A DNA stretch of 64,000 bases from Mucor racemosus (Eukaryota > Mucoromycota > Mucoromycetes > Mucorales > Mucoraceae). This document shows, one piece after another, positions 49,256-60,918 of the stretch (the first letter of the stretch is position 1; each line of letters begins with the position of its first letter). The notes beneath the pieces are model-generated. The model worked only from the letters and a program-made list of their open reading frames with translations. It was not told the DNA's origin and made no database searches. The translations under genes and the position numbers were made by a program. Location of the stretch: contig JAPEHQ010000022.1 in the NCBI GenBank assembly GCA_027405735.1, positions 248,001 through 312,000 of the forward strand, in the 5' to 3' direction.

Positions 49256-52021
49256 ATGTTCTCATCTGATAACAATCTGTCTGAAGAACAGATCTAATTC
49301 TTAAATAACTTTTTAAGTCAATTTCAAGCCTTGCAGGAAAGTATACCTGCACAGTTGGAAACCTTTTCCAATACTCTAAGTCTCGTTGAAAATAATATGC
49401 ATGAAAAGCTTAATAGTGAAATCAACAATGAACTTTCCCAAGCTGAAACGGCTATCAAAGCTTTGGGTGAAGAAATCCAAGAGTTTATTAATAACCATGT
49501 AGTACTTAAGGCTAACTTGCTCGAAGAGCAGCGTGTAGCAGAAGCTAACGCCACGCCTGTCGTAAATCTTGCTACTACTTCTACTCCACAAAATATTCCT
49601 CCCATGATAAAGGTGAAGGAACCCAATCCATTCTCTGGAAAAGCTAACCAGTGTAATGCCTTCTTTTCCCAATTGATCCTGGTATTTGCAAGTAATCCCG
49701 CTTGGTTCGAATCAGACCAAGCTAAGGTACTATATGTTATTAACTATATGACCAATGTAGCATTTGCATACATGGAGCCGTACTTGCAAGATATCTACTC
49801 TGAAAATTCCCCTGAGATTCTAACCAACTTCAAAGTATTCAAAGAAACTATTACTAAAGCTTTTGGTGATACGAATCCAATCGTCAATGCCGAAGCATCA
49901 ATCCGAGCATTGAAACAGAACCGTCCTGTCTCTGCTTATGCTACTGAATTTAGACGTCTATCCATGTTGTTAAAATGGAACGACGATGCCCTTATCTCCC
50001 AATTTAAATTAAATCTAAAGGATTTTATAATTAAGGAACTTGCAAGAAGACCTAAATGCAAAACCCTTAACGAAGTAATGTGTGCCTCGATTGAAATCGG
50101 CAACGTATTTTATGCTGTGCAGAAACATCCAAATTCAAATAATAATAATGGTAATCAAAAACATTCAAACAATTATAAAAACCAGCATAAAAACTACAAC
50201 TCTCGTCCAAATTATCTTTATTCAAAAACCAATTCTACAAACATGAACTCAACTACCAACAACAACTCTACTGCTACCCCTATGGAATTAGGCGCAATCA
50301 ACCAACACAAGCCTTTGGCCCAGGCTGTCAAGGACTTCCGCAAGAAGAATCAACTCTGTCTCTACTGTGGTGGAAAAGGGCATTTTAACAACAACTGTCC
50401 CAACAAAAAGAAGACAGGAGTGATCTCGTTGATTCTTGACGGTGTTAACAACTTCACCGAATCGATTGCTACCGCCGTGTCTGGTAAAAGAAGACGCATG
50501 GACAATCTTTGGAACCCTTCTTCGGATATTGGTAAAATTAAAAACCTAGCAAGATCAGTTAGCGATTCTATTTTATTGTTATCTGTTACCTTGTACCATG
50601 GCTATAATGAAGAAGACGCCACCATGACGCAAGCCCTTGTCGATTCTGGAGCAATCCATAGCTTCATCTCATTGGAGATGGTGGATTTCTTGGGACTCCA
50701 GTACGAAATGTTTGGTTCCAACCAACGTATAACCTACCGCTTAGCCGACGGTAGCGAATCTACTTGTAAGGCTTTTACAACTGTTACTCTTCGCATAGAC
50801 GACACACACCATGAAGACTCGCAGATGGTATTTCGAATTTTGGAATCTTTCTCTTTTCCTGTCATTCTAGGTATGTTCTGGTTGAAGAAGCATAAACCAA
50901 TTTTGAACTTCGAAAATTGCACTGTTAAGACGAAGTGTCTCCAGTCAATGGGTTGTACTCCTGTAGACTTTGATCTTGGGTTTACCGCTCAAAAACGACC
51001 TTTCCTAGCAGTAAGAGAATCTACCTCAGCAACCACCTTTCTTTCCCAAAGCACCGCCACCTCTACACCGTACTCTCCTATCACCCTCTCTTCCGGTCTG
51101 TCTTTACCTCTCACCATATCTTCAGATTCAACCGCCACTTCCTCTCTCCAATCGATATTAACCGCGAATCCTTCTCCACCACTCCCAACCACCTCACCAA
51201 TGCTCTTTTCAGATTGGGAAGTTTCCGAACAACCTTCATCAAAAAACACCAACTGGGAAGATGACCAGCACGTCACCACTGTACCATGGGACCAAGAATC
51301 CTACATCAACCAACAATAGGACATCATTACCGAACAGCTTTCTGACGAATCCCAGTTTTACATTCAACAACGTCGCCAAGAAGAAGAAGATCGCCAGATC
51401 CAATCGGTCTATGATCGTTTCGATAATGCAGAAAATATCAATAGTATCCTAAATCTGTTGTTGCTTCCCGCTCCTACTCCTCTGCTGCTGGCACCAGCTT
51501 TTGACAACATTAATGATTTCCTTGCCGAAGAAATTATTGTCCCTGCTGCTGTTGGTTTTTCTCGAGAAGGTTTTGGTAATTTTGTAGATGTAGATGTAGT
51601 TGATAACGACAATGATGATGATGACAGCTTAACTGTTCCCCACAATAATATGAATAATTCGAATAATAATAATAATGATTTTACCAACTATTCGCCTTGT
51701 CTATTTGCTTGCTCATTAATTTCCAATATTAAACTTGACTCAATTAACAAAACTATTGATCAAAACAAAAATAATTCTCATCTTCACTCTAAAACAATTC
51801 ATAAGTCTACTATTAATAATGACAGTTATTCTCTTACCTTAAAAGAAACTAACTCAAACAAAATTGTTCCATTTGATTTTCCACAATCAGGAATTAGTTA
51901 CATTGATTTGACGCTGAAAAGCCCCATATTTAATTTTCGAACGCGTCCAAACTCTAATAAAACTGATTTCAAGGCATGTTCGTCGCCATTTCCAAGCATT
52001 TCTACATCTGATATTCTATAA
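49256..52021 (+). pseudogene. gag: Gypsy Gag-protease frame with two in-frame stops
   Basis: The native start is most likely the ATG at 49256 (MFSSDNNLSEEQI). A TAA at 49295-49297 then interrupts an otherwise open frame, probably a mutated CAA. A second stop, TAG at 51317-51319, precedes 234 further open codons in the same frame. The frame shows a helical N-terminus, a retrotransposon Gag/capsid-like region (NPFSGKANQCNAFFSQL), a CCHC zinc knuckle CLYCGGKGHFNNNC at about 50357-50398, and a retroviral-type aspartic protease core (ALVDSGAIHSFIS) at about 50631. Low-complexity serine/threonine and asparagine tracts follow. Confidence 0.8.
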
Positions 52022-53122
52022 AACTAAAAAGTGGAAAGCAAATTTATTAATATTATATTTTCTCAAGGGGACGGGAAGAATTGCAACTGGAAAAGATAAC
52101 GAAAAAAGAATTTTTTATATTGCTACAGGTTGATGACAAATCCATTTCAAGTAATATCAAGACAGAAACTTTTGGAAAAAAATCCAAAAAGATATATCAT
52201 CTTGTCCCGTTTACGTACTTCTGTAAAGAATCTAAAGAATCTTAACAACCTTGACTTTGTCGATCCTGATAACGATTATAAGAGCCGAAAGATCAGAGAT
52301 AATCTGGCCAATCAAAAGATCAAAATTTCCAAAAATACAAATTTTGCACCCCGACGTTGCGGACAATTTCTGAAACTTTTCCTAATTTGGATAGATTCGA
52401 TTTCCAACCTGGCAATTTCGGTCAAATACAAAAACCCGAATTACTCGACAACCACGCATTGGATCAAAACAACCTAAACACTGAATTTGGTCAAAAAAAC
52501 GAGCGCAATTTAAATATTACTATTTTAAACGCCATAGAGCAAAAGCTTCTGAGTTTGATTCGCCAACTATGCTTTTCACTAAGAACACTTGAACAAAAAT
52601 GCAACGATAACGTCAACAGGATCTTAGGTACCATCCGAATAACCAACTTGGAGATAGAGCACAAATTCTACAAGAATCTACACAGAGATTCTACCCAAGA
52701 TTCATAACGGTTTCCATCTAATTCATCTAGTAAACAAGATACTCCAACTCTTGAACACTTAGATAGCAACTCTAACAACTCAATTTCGTTAAAAATTTAC
52801 CCACTAAACGTATTATTAACTGAAGCTAATACGCTACCTCCAAGAACCATCAAGAACCCAAGAAAACTACATAGTAAGATTATCTCTAACAATAATGTGA
52901 TTTCCAACATACCTTCCCCGAATGCTCTCGATAATCAAGACTATAATTATTCAGAGGAAAAACAAAAATCTTCTACAGCCACACTTGAGGCTCAATTAGC
53001 AGAAGATAAAGAAATTCTTGCAAAACTACCTGCTAAGTATCTTGATTTTAAAGGTGTATTCTCTAAAACCGAAGCAGATAAAATACCTCCTCATCGTCAA
53101 TACGATCACACTATTCCACTTA

Positions 53123-54769
53123 CAGTGACCCCCAACACTGTCCCAATGTTTTCTAGTTTCGAGTTTAGTATGATTTTCAGGCACAATAGATATATTTAAA
53201 GTACGACATGTTTTATATATTTCGGAAGATCAATTAATTATCTTTTATAATAAATTAGAAAAAACTCGAATTTTATTGGTCGAATGAATTTATATCCAAT
53301 TTGGGACAGTATATGCATTGGGACAGTTTTGAGAGGCTTTTTTGATTTTTAGGTAATCGATGATTGTAGAACCACAATTTGCACTAGTATTTTGAACATT
53401 TGACAGTCAATAAAAAAACACCTAATTTGATAAAAAAAATAAAAAAAAAGCATATTTCATATACAGATTTTGGTGCTTTGGCCTATTGAAAATTAATATG
53501 AAAAAACTTCAGCAGAATAAGGAAAATGATGTCATTAGTCTTTTAAACACCGGTAAATCAGTGCGCCAAGTTGCGGAAATATTGCATGTAAGTAAATCTG
53601 TTGTGGGAAGAATTAAAAAACGGTGTTGCACAAGCTTGGGTGTGTCTAAAGGGGGTCGACCTAAATTGCTGTCTGAGGCTGATGAAAGGTTTTGTGTCCG
53701 CCAAGCAACAAAAAACGCAGTCAAGAATGCAAGTAAGATTTCAAAACTACTCGAGAGTGATGTCGGAGTTAATTCAAGCCCAGAAACTGTCCGAAGGGCG
53801 CTCCGTAGGGGGGGATTAGGGGCAATTATTAGGCCTAAAAAACCTATGCTATCTCCAGCTAATATCCAAAAACGTTTAGAATGGTGTCATCTTCGCAAGG
53901 ATTGGACTTCCGACGACTGGAGAAGAGTGATTTGGTCAGATGAGACCAAGATTAATAGGTTTAACTCAGATGGTAGAAGCTGGGTTTGGATTCGAGGCGG
54001 TGAGAGCTTGAAACCTAATCATGTGAAGATGACCGTTAAAGGTGGTGGTGGGAGTGTCATACTTTGGAGTGCCATTACGTATGCCGGAGTTGGATGGATA
54101 TGCAAAATTGAGGGTGCTATGGATCGGCATTTGTATAAGCAAATTTTAGAAGAAGATTTGGAGCTGACTATCAATCATACTTTGGACAAATTAGGCCTCC
54201 GTCGTGATCAGATCATTTTCCAGCATGACAATGATCCAAAGCATACGTCAAATTTAGTTAAGGAATATCTATTGGATCAAGACTATAAAGTAATGAATTG
54301 GCCTCCGCAATCTCCTGACTTGAATCCGATCGAAAATATGTGGGCCTTATTGAAGAGGAGGCTCAATGAGTACGAAACAGCGCCCAAAGGAATCCTTGAT
54401 CTTTCGGAGCGTGTAACTGAGGTTTGGTACAACACCATTAAACAGGAGGAGTGCCAAAAAGTCATTGATAGCATGCCCAATCGTGTGAAAGTATGCTTGG
54501 AAAGAAACGGCCTTTGGACGGACTATTAAATAGAATTTTATTTTTTTCAGTTTGAGCTCTCAAAACTGTCCCAATGCATGTGATGTGCTAGATCAGATAT
54601 AAATTTAACCAGCCAATAAAATTCGAAATTTTTTTAACTTGATATAAAAGAAAATTAATTTATCTTCCGAAATATATAAAATATGTCGTACTTTAAATAT
54701 ATTTGTTGTACCTGAAAATCATACTAAACTCAAAACTAGAAAACATTGGGACAGTTTTGGGGGTCACTG
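53123..54769 (+). mobile_element. Tc1-type DNA transposon, 1647 bp
   Basis: Inserted at a TA in the gypsy reverse transcriptase (TA at 53121-53122 and 54770-54771). Terminal inverted repeats of about 213 bp (53123-53335 and 54557-54769) begin CAGTGACCCCCAA. The core ACTGTCCCAATG occurs at the outer end of each repeat, and its inverse at the inner end. One intact transposase frame lies inside. High similarity between the two repeats and an open transposase suggest recent insertion. Confidence 0.93.
53498..54529 (+). CDS. Tc1-family transposase (DD34E)
   Basis: 343 residues from the ATG at 53498. A TTG at 53486 is in frame upstream but is not a likely start. The N-terminal part has a helix-turn-helix pair (SVRQVAEILHVSKSVVGRIK) and a GRPK linker typical of Tc1 DNA-binding domains. 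The catalytic triad is D148 (VIWSDETK), D244 (FQHDNDPKH) and E279 (PDLNPIENMW), with 34 residues between the second D and E. It cuts and pastes the element at TA sites. No stop or frameshift is seen, so the enzyme may be functional. Confidence 0.93.
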   Translation: MKKLQQNKENDVISLLNTGKSVRQVAEILHVSKSVVGRIKKRCCTSLGVSKGGRPKLLSEADERFCVRQATKNAVKNASKISKLLESDVGVNSSPETVRRALRRGGLGAIIRPKKPMLSPANIQKRLEWCHLRKDWTSDDWRRVIWSDETKINRFNSDGRSWVWIRGGESLKPNHVKMTVKGGGGSVILWSAITYAGVGWICKIEGAMDRHLYKQILEEDLELTINHTLDKLGLRRDQIIFQHDNDPKHTSNLVKEYLLDQDYKVMNWPPQSPDLNPIENMWALLKRRLNEYETAPKGILDLSERVTEVWYNTIKQEECQKVIDSMPNRVKVCLERNGLWTDY

Positions 54770-55283
54770 TAAGCCGGATTCAGAGGTTCCTTTTAGCCCA
54801 ATATATAACCTTTCAAAAGTCAAATTGAAAACATTATATGATTACATTCAAGAGAATCTTAAAAAGAGTTTTATCGTAAGATGAAACTCATCCGCTCGTT
54901 CTCCAGTACTATTTGCCAAAACGAAAGATGGTAGTTTACAAATGTGTGTTGATTATAGAGGTTTAAACAAAATAGCTATTCCAAATGGCTGGCCACTGCA
55001 GCTAATTTCGGAAACCCTTCACAGGTCACACAACGCTGCATGTTATACAAAACTAGATATGCGTGGGGCGTACAGTTTGGTACGTATCGCGTCTGGTGAG
55101 GAATGGAAAACTTCCTGGAGATGCAGATACGGAAGTATCATATCCCACGTTATGCCCTTCGGTTTAAACTCCTCCCAGGGATTTTTCAGTCTTTTGATAA
55201 TGACATCATGCGTAATTTCGTTAATATTTGCCTTGTGGTGTATTTAGACGATTGTCTAATATATTCACAAACGCAAGGAGAAC

Positions 55284-56110
55284 CAGCGATCGCAATCGAG
55301 CTGTGCGAGCATAAGCAAGCGAGCGAGCCCTCTGCTTGGGCTCGCTTGAATTGCGCTTTCTTCAGGTTATTACTTGCTTTGGCTTGCTTGATTAAATTTT
55401 TTTAGTAGTTTCCTGCTTGACACTCGACGAAAACATTGAAAGCTTCATGGATGTTTGCTCGAATTGCTTCAAATTGAAATAGACTTGCTTGCGTGTAAAC
55501 TTGCTTGCTTTCCTGCTTTCAAATCAAGTAAGCAAGCATATAGCACAGGGAAAATGTATTCAATTTACGTGATTTTAACTTTAAAAATGTCAGACTTTAT
55601 TACAGTTTGAACCAATATCACGCTGAAAATATATAGCACCATGTGTGCGCTTGCACTCGGATTTGCTCGCTGCTTATACTGTATACTCGTGCTCGGCTTG
55701 CTTGACTTTTTGAAAAATTAGATAATGCTTGATTTATGCTTGCTTGCTTGCTTGCTTGCTTGATTTCAAAGGTGAGAATACTCGATATGAAACTGTTCGA
55801 CGAGCCGTCGCTTAAGCTCGGGCTTGCTTGAGTAATTTTCAAATATTAGGGGGCGTCAATTTCAAATTTTGGTAGATTTTGAAAAAAAAAAACTGGCCAA
55901 TAAATGTAATGGATATTGAAGTCCTCCAATCATAATACGAATAAACGAATATACTTTAGGATCTACTTACAAAAAGTGGTAAATGTATTTCAGTATATTG
56001 GTTATTTAAGCCAATCATAAAACGAATAAATTTAGTATTTTGAGATTGACGCCCCCTATTATAGTCGGGGAAAATGCTTGCTAAAATTGCTTGCGCTCGC
56101 TTGAGCTCTG
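55284..56110. mobile_element. GCTTGC-rich non-autonomous element, hAT-like
   Basis: Begins CAGCGATCGCAATCGAGC and ends GCGCTCGCTTGAGCTCTG. The interior carries dozens of GCTTGCTT / AAGCAAGC motifs, including a run at 55736-55763, resembling subterminal hAT repeats. No matching flanking duplication is present: the left flank is gypsy reverse transcriptase and the right flank is an unrelated frame. The ends are therefore tentative. A 208-bp miniature element is inserted in it. Confidence 0.5.
55849..56056. mobile_element. 208-bp miniature element with 5-bp duplication
   Basis: Inverted ends GGGGGCGTCAATTTCAAA and TTTGAGATTGACGCCCCC are flanked by a perfect TATTA duplication (55844-55848 and 56057-56061). 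Non-coding. A TA-based duplication within TATTA cannot be excluded, so the superfamily is undecided. Confidence 0.78.
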
Positions 56111-56640
56111 TCATTTTGCAAACGCTAGTATAAATGCATCAATACTTGTAATATGACAATGGCAGTGACCAAATTTTACGATGCAATTCAGAAATCTCTT
56201 TCCTATATCTGACACCAAAGGGTTGATCTCCTGCTTGCTTTTGGAAGTCATAAAATGTGGAGAGACTTTACAGATGCTTCTTCCTTTGCAAAGCTTGTAT
56301 TTGGCGACCTGGCTTGGTTTAACTATCGTTTCAAGGCCTTTTGGAGTCATCTCATCATGTACTTCTGAAGCATCTACTAGATTTTTACTTAGTTTAATAC
56401 ACTTGTTTAGCAGCACTTTCAGTTTTTTTACTTGATTTCCCTTTTTGCAGTGATTGCTTCTCTTTCGTTTTCTTTTAATAGATTCACCTTTGAATTTTTG
56501 GTCGTATTTGTCTTTCAAATCAAGGAACACAAACTCTTAAGGGCTTAATACAATATCAATATCTTCAAATTTGGTGCAGACTTTACACAATTTCATTATA
56601 AAGTCAATAGAAACGTTAATTTGAAGATCAATAGGTACTG
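56111..56640 (-). pseudogene. Unrecognised minus-strand coding fragment
   Basis: A frame with protein-like composition runs from about 56640 to 56111, with one stop near 56540. It reads LQINVSIDFIMKLCKVCTKF, then a lysine-rich region, then KLCKGRSICKVSPHFM and DIGKRFLNCIVKFGHCHC. It is cut exactly at the end of the GCTTGC-rich element, so it is a gene or transposon remnant of which part is missing. I do not recognise the family. Confidence 0.35.
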
Positions 56641-56654
56641 TCTTTCACTGATAC

Positions 56655-59290
56655 TATGTAAAGCTATCATAGTCTTTTATTGCTTGTTCATATTATTAAA
56701 TAGCTAAAAAAAATCCATTACTTTTGAATCTGGTGCACAATTTCTGTATCGAAAATACGAAATTAAAAGAGTTAAAAGCTAACAGCCGGTAGAAACGAAA
56801 GCAAGAAAATTGAATATAATTTTATGCAATTAAACATTGTAAACATATGTCCTTTATTTAATTGGTATTATACGGCTTGAATACATTTGAAATTGCAATC
56901 GATCATCTATAAACACTATATGACAATCACTGAAAAGGGAGCTGTACTATGATCTCGTTCTTTTTCAAAGGGATTGTGGAATATGTAAACATTTATCCAC
57001 TATATTGATCTCCATTTCATCTGATTCTCAATTAAAGTACAGCTGGAATAAATAGACATTATACTACTAAATGATATATGCTAATTCATACTAATATAAA
57101 TCTTCTACCAAGCTTCTATCCTAACAACTTATAGTTAAAGACCAATCAACATAATGTGGATTTAATCACACCATTATGATCAAGGCCCCATAAACTGTAT
57201 GAATACACCGATTAGTTACAATCAAAATTTATATATGACAAGGGGTGGTATTATTGGCTATGTATAGACCTAGGAATGCTTACCTAATCTCTCTAATGAA
57301 AACTATATAAAGAGGACATTTATTTATTACAAAAGTCCTCAAGTAGAATTTAACTTGATAATAAAACCCTAATGTTATCTAGTCGAATTCCTATTGTTTT
57401 TTTTTATACTTTTTTCCCGTGGATATCTCTACTTGTTCCACAGGTATGTTTGATTTGCAAAATATTTGCCCTGACTTTTAATAAGAATATAATCTAATCG
57501 CTTATGCAGTATGCAATAAATAATAAAGGTGATCAGTTCAAGAAATATTTTCTGATTAAGGATTACTATTTACTGGAGATCGTTGCCTTCTTGTTTTTCC
57601 ACAATCTCGATATAAAGTTAAAAATCCAAGAATTCAGCCTTAACCGTTGCTCCTGAGAGTGTATATAATAGAACTACGTCAAATAAATCGATTTATCTGT
57701 TGCTCTGTGAGCAAGTATTTATATTTCATTGAAAAAATGTGATTCCTACATTTCAATCCTATGGTAAATATATCTGGTTAATGAATCTATCAATGATCAA
57801 TGATTGAATATATCTGAATTTTCAAAATCGCTGTATGCTCTCGTTTCTATAACTAAACCCATACTAATCAGCTGTTATAATTTACCTTAGACGCTGCTAA
57901 ATAGATACTATTTAGTTGCATCACCCTACCTATCCTTACGTTTATATTATTTCTCACAAAAGTCTCAAAAACAGGTGAAATTTACTGCTTTTTCCTTGAA
58001 AACTGGGTCTCATTTTTCATCTCTGCTCTACTTTTTGTTTTCACTAAATAACACCAAGAAAAAATTATATGCCAATGTACATGAGATGTTCAGCTTTAAT
58101 TCAAAAACGAGTATCCGGAAATATCCTACTTTTTGCAGTTAGTATTAATTTTTCAGTGCTAATGTTTCAGGTTTTTACGCGTATTTCACTGCTAAAGGAT
58201 TGAAAACTTTGAGGCTTTATATCTCTGCAAAAAATTAAGCTATAGTAACACTTTCTAATAATAAAACTTACTTGTTTGGAAGTGCTCTATAACATATTTC
58301 AATGTAAAAAAATTCTGGCACTTTTATTTCTTTTTTCATTTTTTTGACATTTTTATAGTAGATTTCAAAATATTTGTTAAATTGAGCAGCGTTTTTTTTA
58401 CATTCATACCACCAGGCTTGTTAAGCTCTCTCGGATCCAACTTAATTTTTTTAAAATTATTGATTTTTCGTCGAGATATCTTCAAAAATGTGTATAAAGG
58501 AATACCTTCACTTCTAGCTTCAATTTCCCCTTGTATACCCTCATCCCAAATTCTGAATTTGAAAAAAAAATTGGATAAAATGCTCATTTTCTCTATGAAA
58601 AATAAAGCTAGAAGGTTCAACAATGGCTCAATCGATAGATAATGTTGCTGCACATATGATTCAACACATATATTTGAGTTGTAGTTATAAAAAATGATGT
58701 GTATCACCAAAAAACCTCCAAATTTTCGATGCCATTTTACGCAAAATTTAATATGAAATGTTTGTTTGAATTTTATTTCGATGGATGCAAAATCAAAAAC
58801 TGTACAAAAAACACTTAATACGCTAGTCCTACTTACTTTGTAGTCCATGAGCTATTAAACGATTTTGTTTTTTGAACCATTTTCTGGTCGATTTCACAAA
58901 TTGATTTGAAGCTCAGTTAGTATATCGCTCAAGCTCTGATATGAATTATTATTTTAATTATCTCGACAAAAAATTAATATCTTTTACTGAAACAAAAAAT
59001 GTAGTGTAGCTTGAAGCTGGATCTATCTGGTTAATACAAAAAATTAGAAACTCATCAATATAGGTGTTGAATTTTTATAATCAATTGTACGTCAATCTTG
59101 GTAAATTTGAATCAATGTTTGAGCAATGCACTTATATTCTGGTATGATATTTCTGTTTTACGAGGGATATCAATGAACTATAGACTGAAGTTATATCTTC
59201 TTTGAATATTTTACGTGATTCGGTTCAATATTAAGTAAAAACATTCGAAACTCATGTGAAACCTACTTTTTACAATCTTAAAAAATCAAT
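56655..59290 (-). repeat. Dispersed repeat R2, copy IV
   Basis: Matches copy III closely (for example GAATACCTTCACTTCTAGCT at 58500 and 41850). It is interrupted by the solo LTR at 56975-57442. A frame of 170 codons is open on the minus strand (58848-58336), but it is not preserved in the other copies. Confidence 0.75.
56975..57442 (+). repeat. Solo LTR, family L2, with target duplication
   Basis: 468 bp, TGTGGAATATG ... TTGTTCCACA, with a 5-bp duplication GGGAT/GGTAT (one mismatch) at 56970-56974 and 57443-57447. The uninterrupted site is seen in R2 copy III near 40790. It contains a TATATAAAGAGGACATTT promoter-like box and an AATAAAACC signal. Unrelated to the L1 LTR. Confidence 0.85.
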
Positions 59291-59509
59291 AACAGAAACC
59301 CTATCTCAGTGAATTTCGATCCTTATAATTTCTAATATTACATGGATGTAGTCTACAGGAACAAACCTTTGACACGCTGATCTCAAAGGGGCAATGCCCA
59401 CAACCTACTGTGTGTCGAGAAAACCATCACCAAAGTGCGTCTATAGCTTACTGAGCATTTTTATTGAAAACAATTTAAATGCTATCTCTATGAATACTGA
59501 TCCAAGTAG

Positions 59510-60900
59510 GCTGTCACTCTACATGTATTAAAGGGTTTGCATAACCTTGATGGTATATTATGGATTTTGGATTTGCAAGAGATGGTTTGACTATGAAAAA
59601 TGAAAGTGATATGAATATTTGGCTGACGAGAGGAGTGGCTAAAGTTGAACGTCTAAAGAAACTTGAGATAATGCATTGTTCCGATAGTGTGTCTATTCCA
59701 GATAATTTGGTTAAATATTCCACGTACAAATATCCAATTTTGAATCATTCACGATTGGTAGATTAGAAGTTTTCGAGAACTTCAAACGAATTTTGATGCC
59801 AATTAAGCACATCTCAATTGTTAGCATCACAGACATGCTATATGGAGACCCTCGGACCTTTGGAAAATTGACTCGCACTATGAAGAGTATCAACAATATA
59901 ATCAATATCAGTTATGGAACACTTGAGTTAGAACCTCTTGGAGGAATGGAAAAAAATGCAGCTACTGGTACCACTAACTTTTTACTTCAAATAGGAGGGA
60001 ATGTACCACATTTAACCCACAAGGAAATTCTGTCAAATATTGGTTCATCATGTATATCGTCGTTAGTAATAGACCTTTTAACTTACAAGGAATGTGATAT
60101 TTCTCATGATCCTAGTACACTATTATCATATTACGATATTATTAGGATGGGACCTCAGAGCCACTTTACAGACAGTCATTTCCCATATTAACATATTGAA
60201 CCTGATGAATTAATTCTGGAAAAATTACAAGTTTTGAAGCTGGAATTTTACCTACAATTAGCAATTGAAATTGGACTTTTACATTGTACTCGAGGAAGAT
60301 AAATCATTCCAAAAAACGACTCACATTAAAATGCCACGTACCTCTCTTTCTATTTCATTATCTACCCGAAATCTTTTTTGGATGCCGGATATGCAAGACA
60401 ATCCGTTTAATGCACATTACGTTTCGATTGCCAACAAGCTCTATATAGGCATGGTATTTATCCGCTTAGTGAGTTCATGTACTGAAAGTCCAGAGCAACG
60501 CTTTATGCTAATCAATGAAGAACCACCTATGCTGATTTCCAGAATAGAGTTCTTGGCCTACTCTGATGGCCGCCCCGTTAAAGACATTGATGCAAATCTT
60601 TATCGTTTCTCAAAATAAACATTGACAATTTCCAAGTTGAGATGAATTTAATTAATGGTAAACTTGAAATGAAAAGAAGAGCACCCTAAAATTATTCGAG
60701 AAAAATTATGCAAAATTGAAGACGAAGTTCATTTCATTTCATTAACAGATGCTTCAAAATCCAAGGCTTCTCAGTCAAAGGAGGAGGACAAGACATCAGA
60801 AACGATCTCTAGAGAAATGGAAAACTGGAGTGTCGAGCTAGAGAAAGAGTATCTCAAATTGAAGAAACAGTTCATTGCTACAATAGAATGCAACCTGCCA
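59510..60900 (+). pseudogene. Broken F-box/LRR-like paralog
   Basis: Shares the C-terminal layout of the protein at 61477-63543 but needs several frame changes. 59560-59766 reads MNIWLTRGVAKVERLKKLEI. 59793-60191 reads MLYGDPRTFGKLTRTMK and LLSYYDIIRMGP (compare DGSYYDIMRAFINIGP). 60265-60618 reads IKMPRTSLSISLSTRNLFW and DIDANLYRF. A shifted frame then reads INIDNFQVEMNLINGKLEMK, matching INVGDICIEMDFEAGKLKN. Stops occur at 59764 and 60189, with a frameshift near 60610. It ends in a charged coiled stretch to 60918. Confidence 0.6.
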
Positions 60901-60918
60901 GAAAAACGATCAGGGCCA

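Larger units (their letters stand above)
52130..55273 (+). pseudogene. pol: Gypsy Pol fragment (spacer and reverse transcriptase), interrupted
   Basis: Frames 52130-52477, 52357-52707 and 52897-53122 encode the linker to the reverse transcriptase, with a frameshift at about 52400 and stops between pieces. DFKGVFSKTEADKIPPHRQY and DHTIPL lead into the RT. After the Tc1 insertion it resumes with KPDSEVPFSPIYNLSKVKL, a stop at 54882, then KTKDGSLQMCVDYRGLNK, TKLDMRGAYSLVRI and EEWKTSW. After a further frameshift near 55190 comes VVYLDDCLIYS (YLDD at 55241-55252). Removing the Tc1 element and one TA restores the reading frame exactly. Confidence 0.8.
48732..55283 (+). mobile_element. Ty3/gypsy LTR retrotransposon, 3'-truncated, with nested insertion
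   Basis: Layout: 5' LTR (48732-49130), gag with zinc knuckle and aspartic protease in one frame, a spacer, and the start of the reverse transcriptase up to its YLDD motif. RNase H, integrase and the 3' LTR are missing; the sequence breaks off near 55283 at an unrelated element. A Tc1-type transposon splits the reverse transcriptase. The element is inactive because of stops, frameshifts and truncation. The gag-protease-RT order and the LTR fit Ty3/gypsy. Confidence 0.85.

Noticed and set aside
51409..51687. Serine-rich minus-strand frame opposite the gypsy gag-protease frame
   Set aside because: Antisense shadow of an asparagine/aspartate-rich coding stretch.
58336..58848. 170-codon frame in R2 copy IV with partial matches in copies I and III (GIQGEIEARSEGIPLY)
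   Set aside because: In copy I a one-base indel near 8430 breaks the frame, and copy II is full of stops. Similarity follows the DNA repeat, not a protein, so no gene is called.
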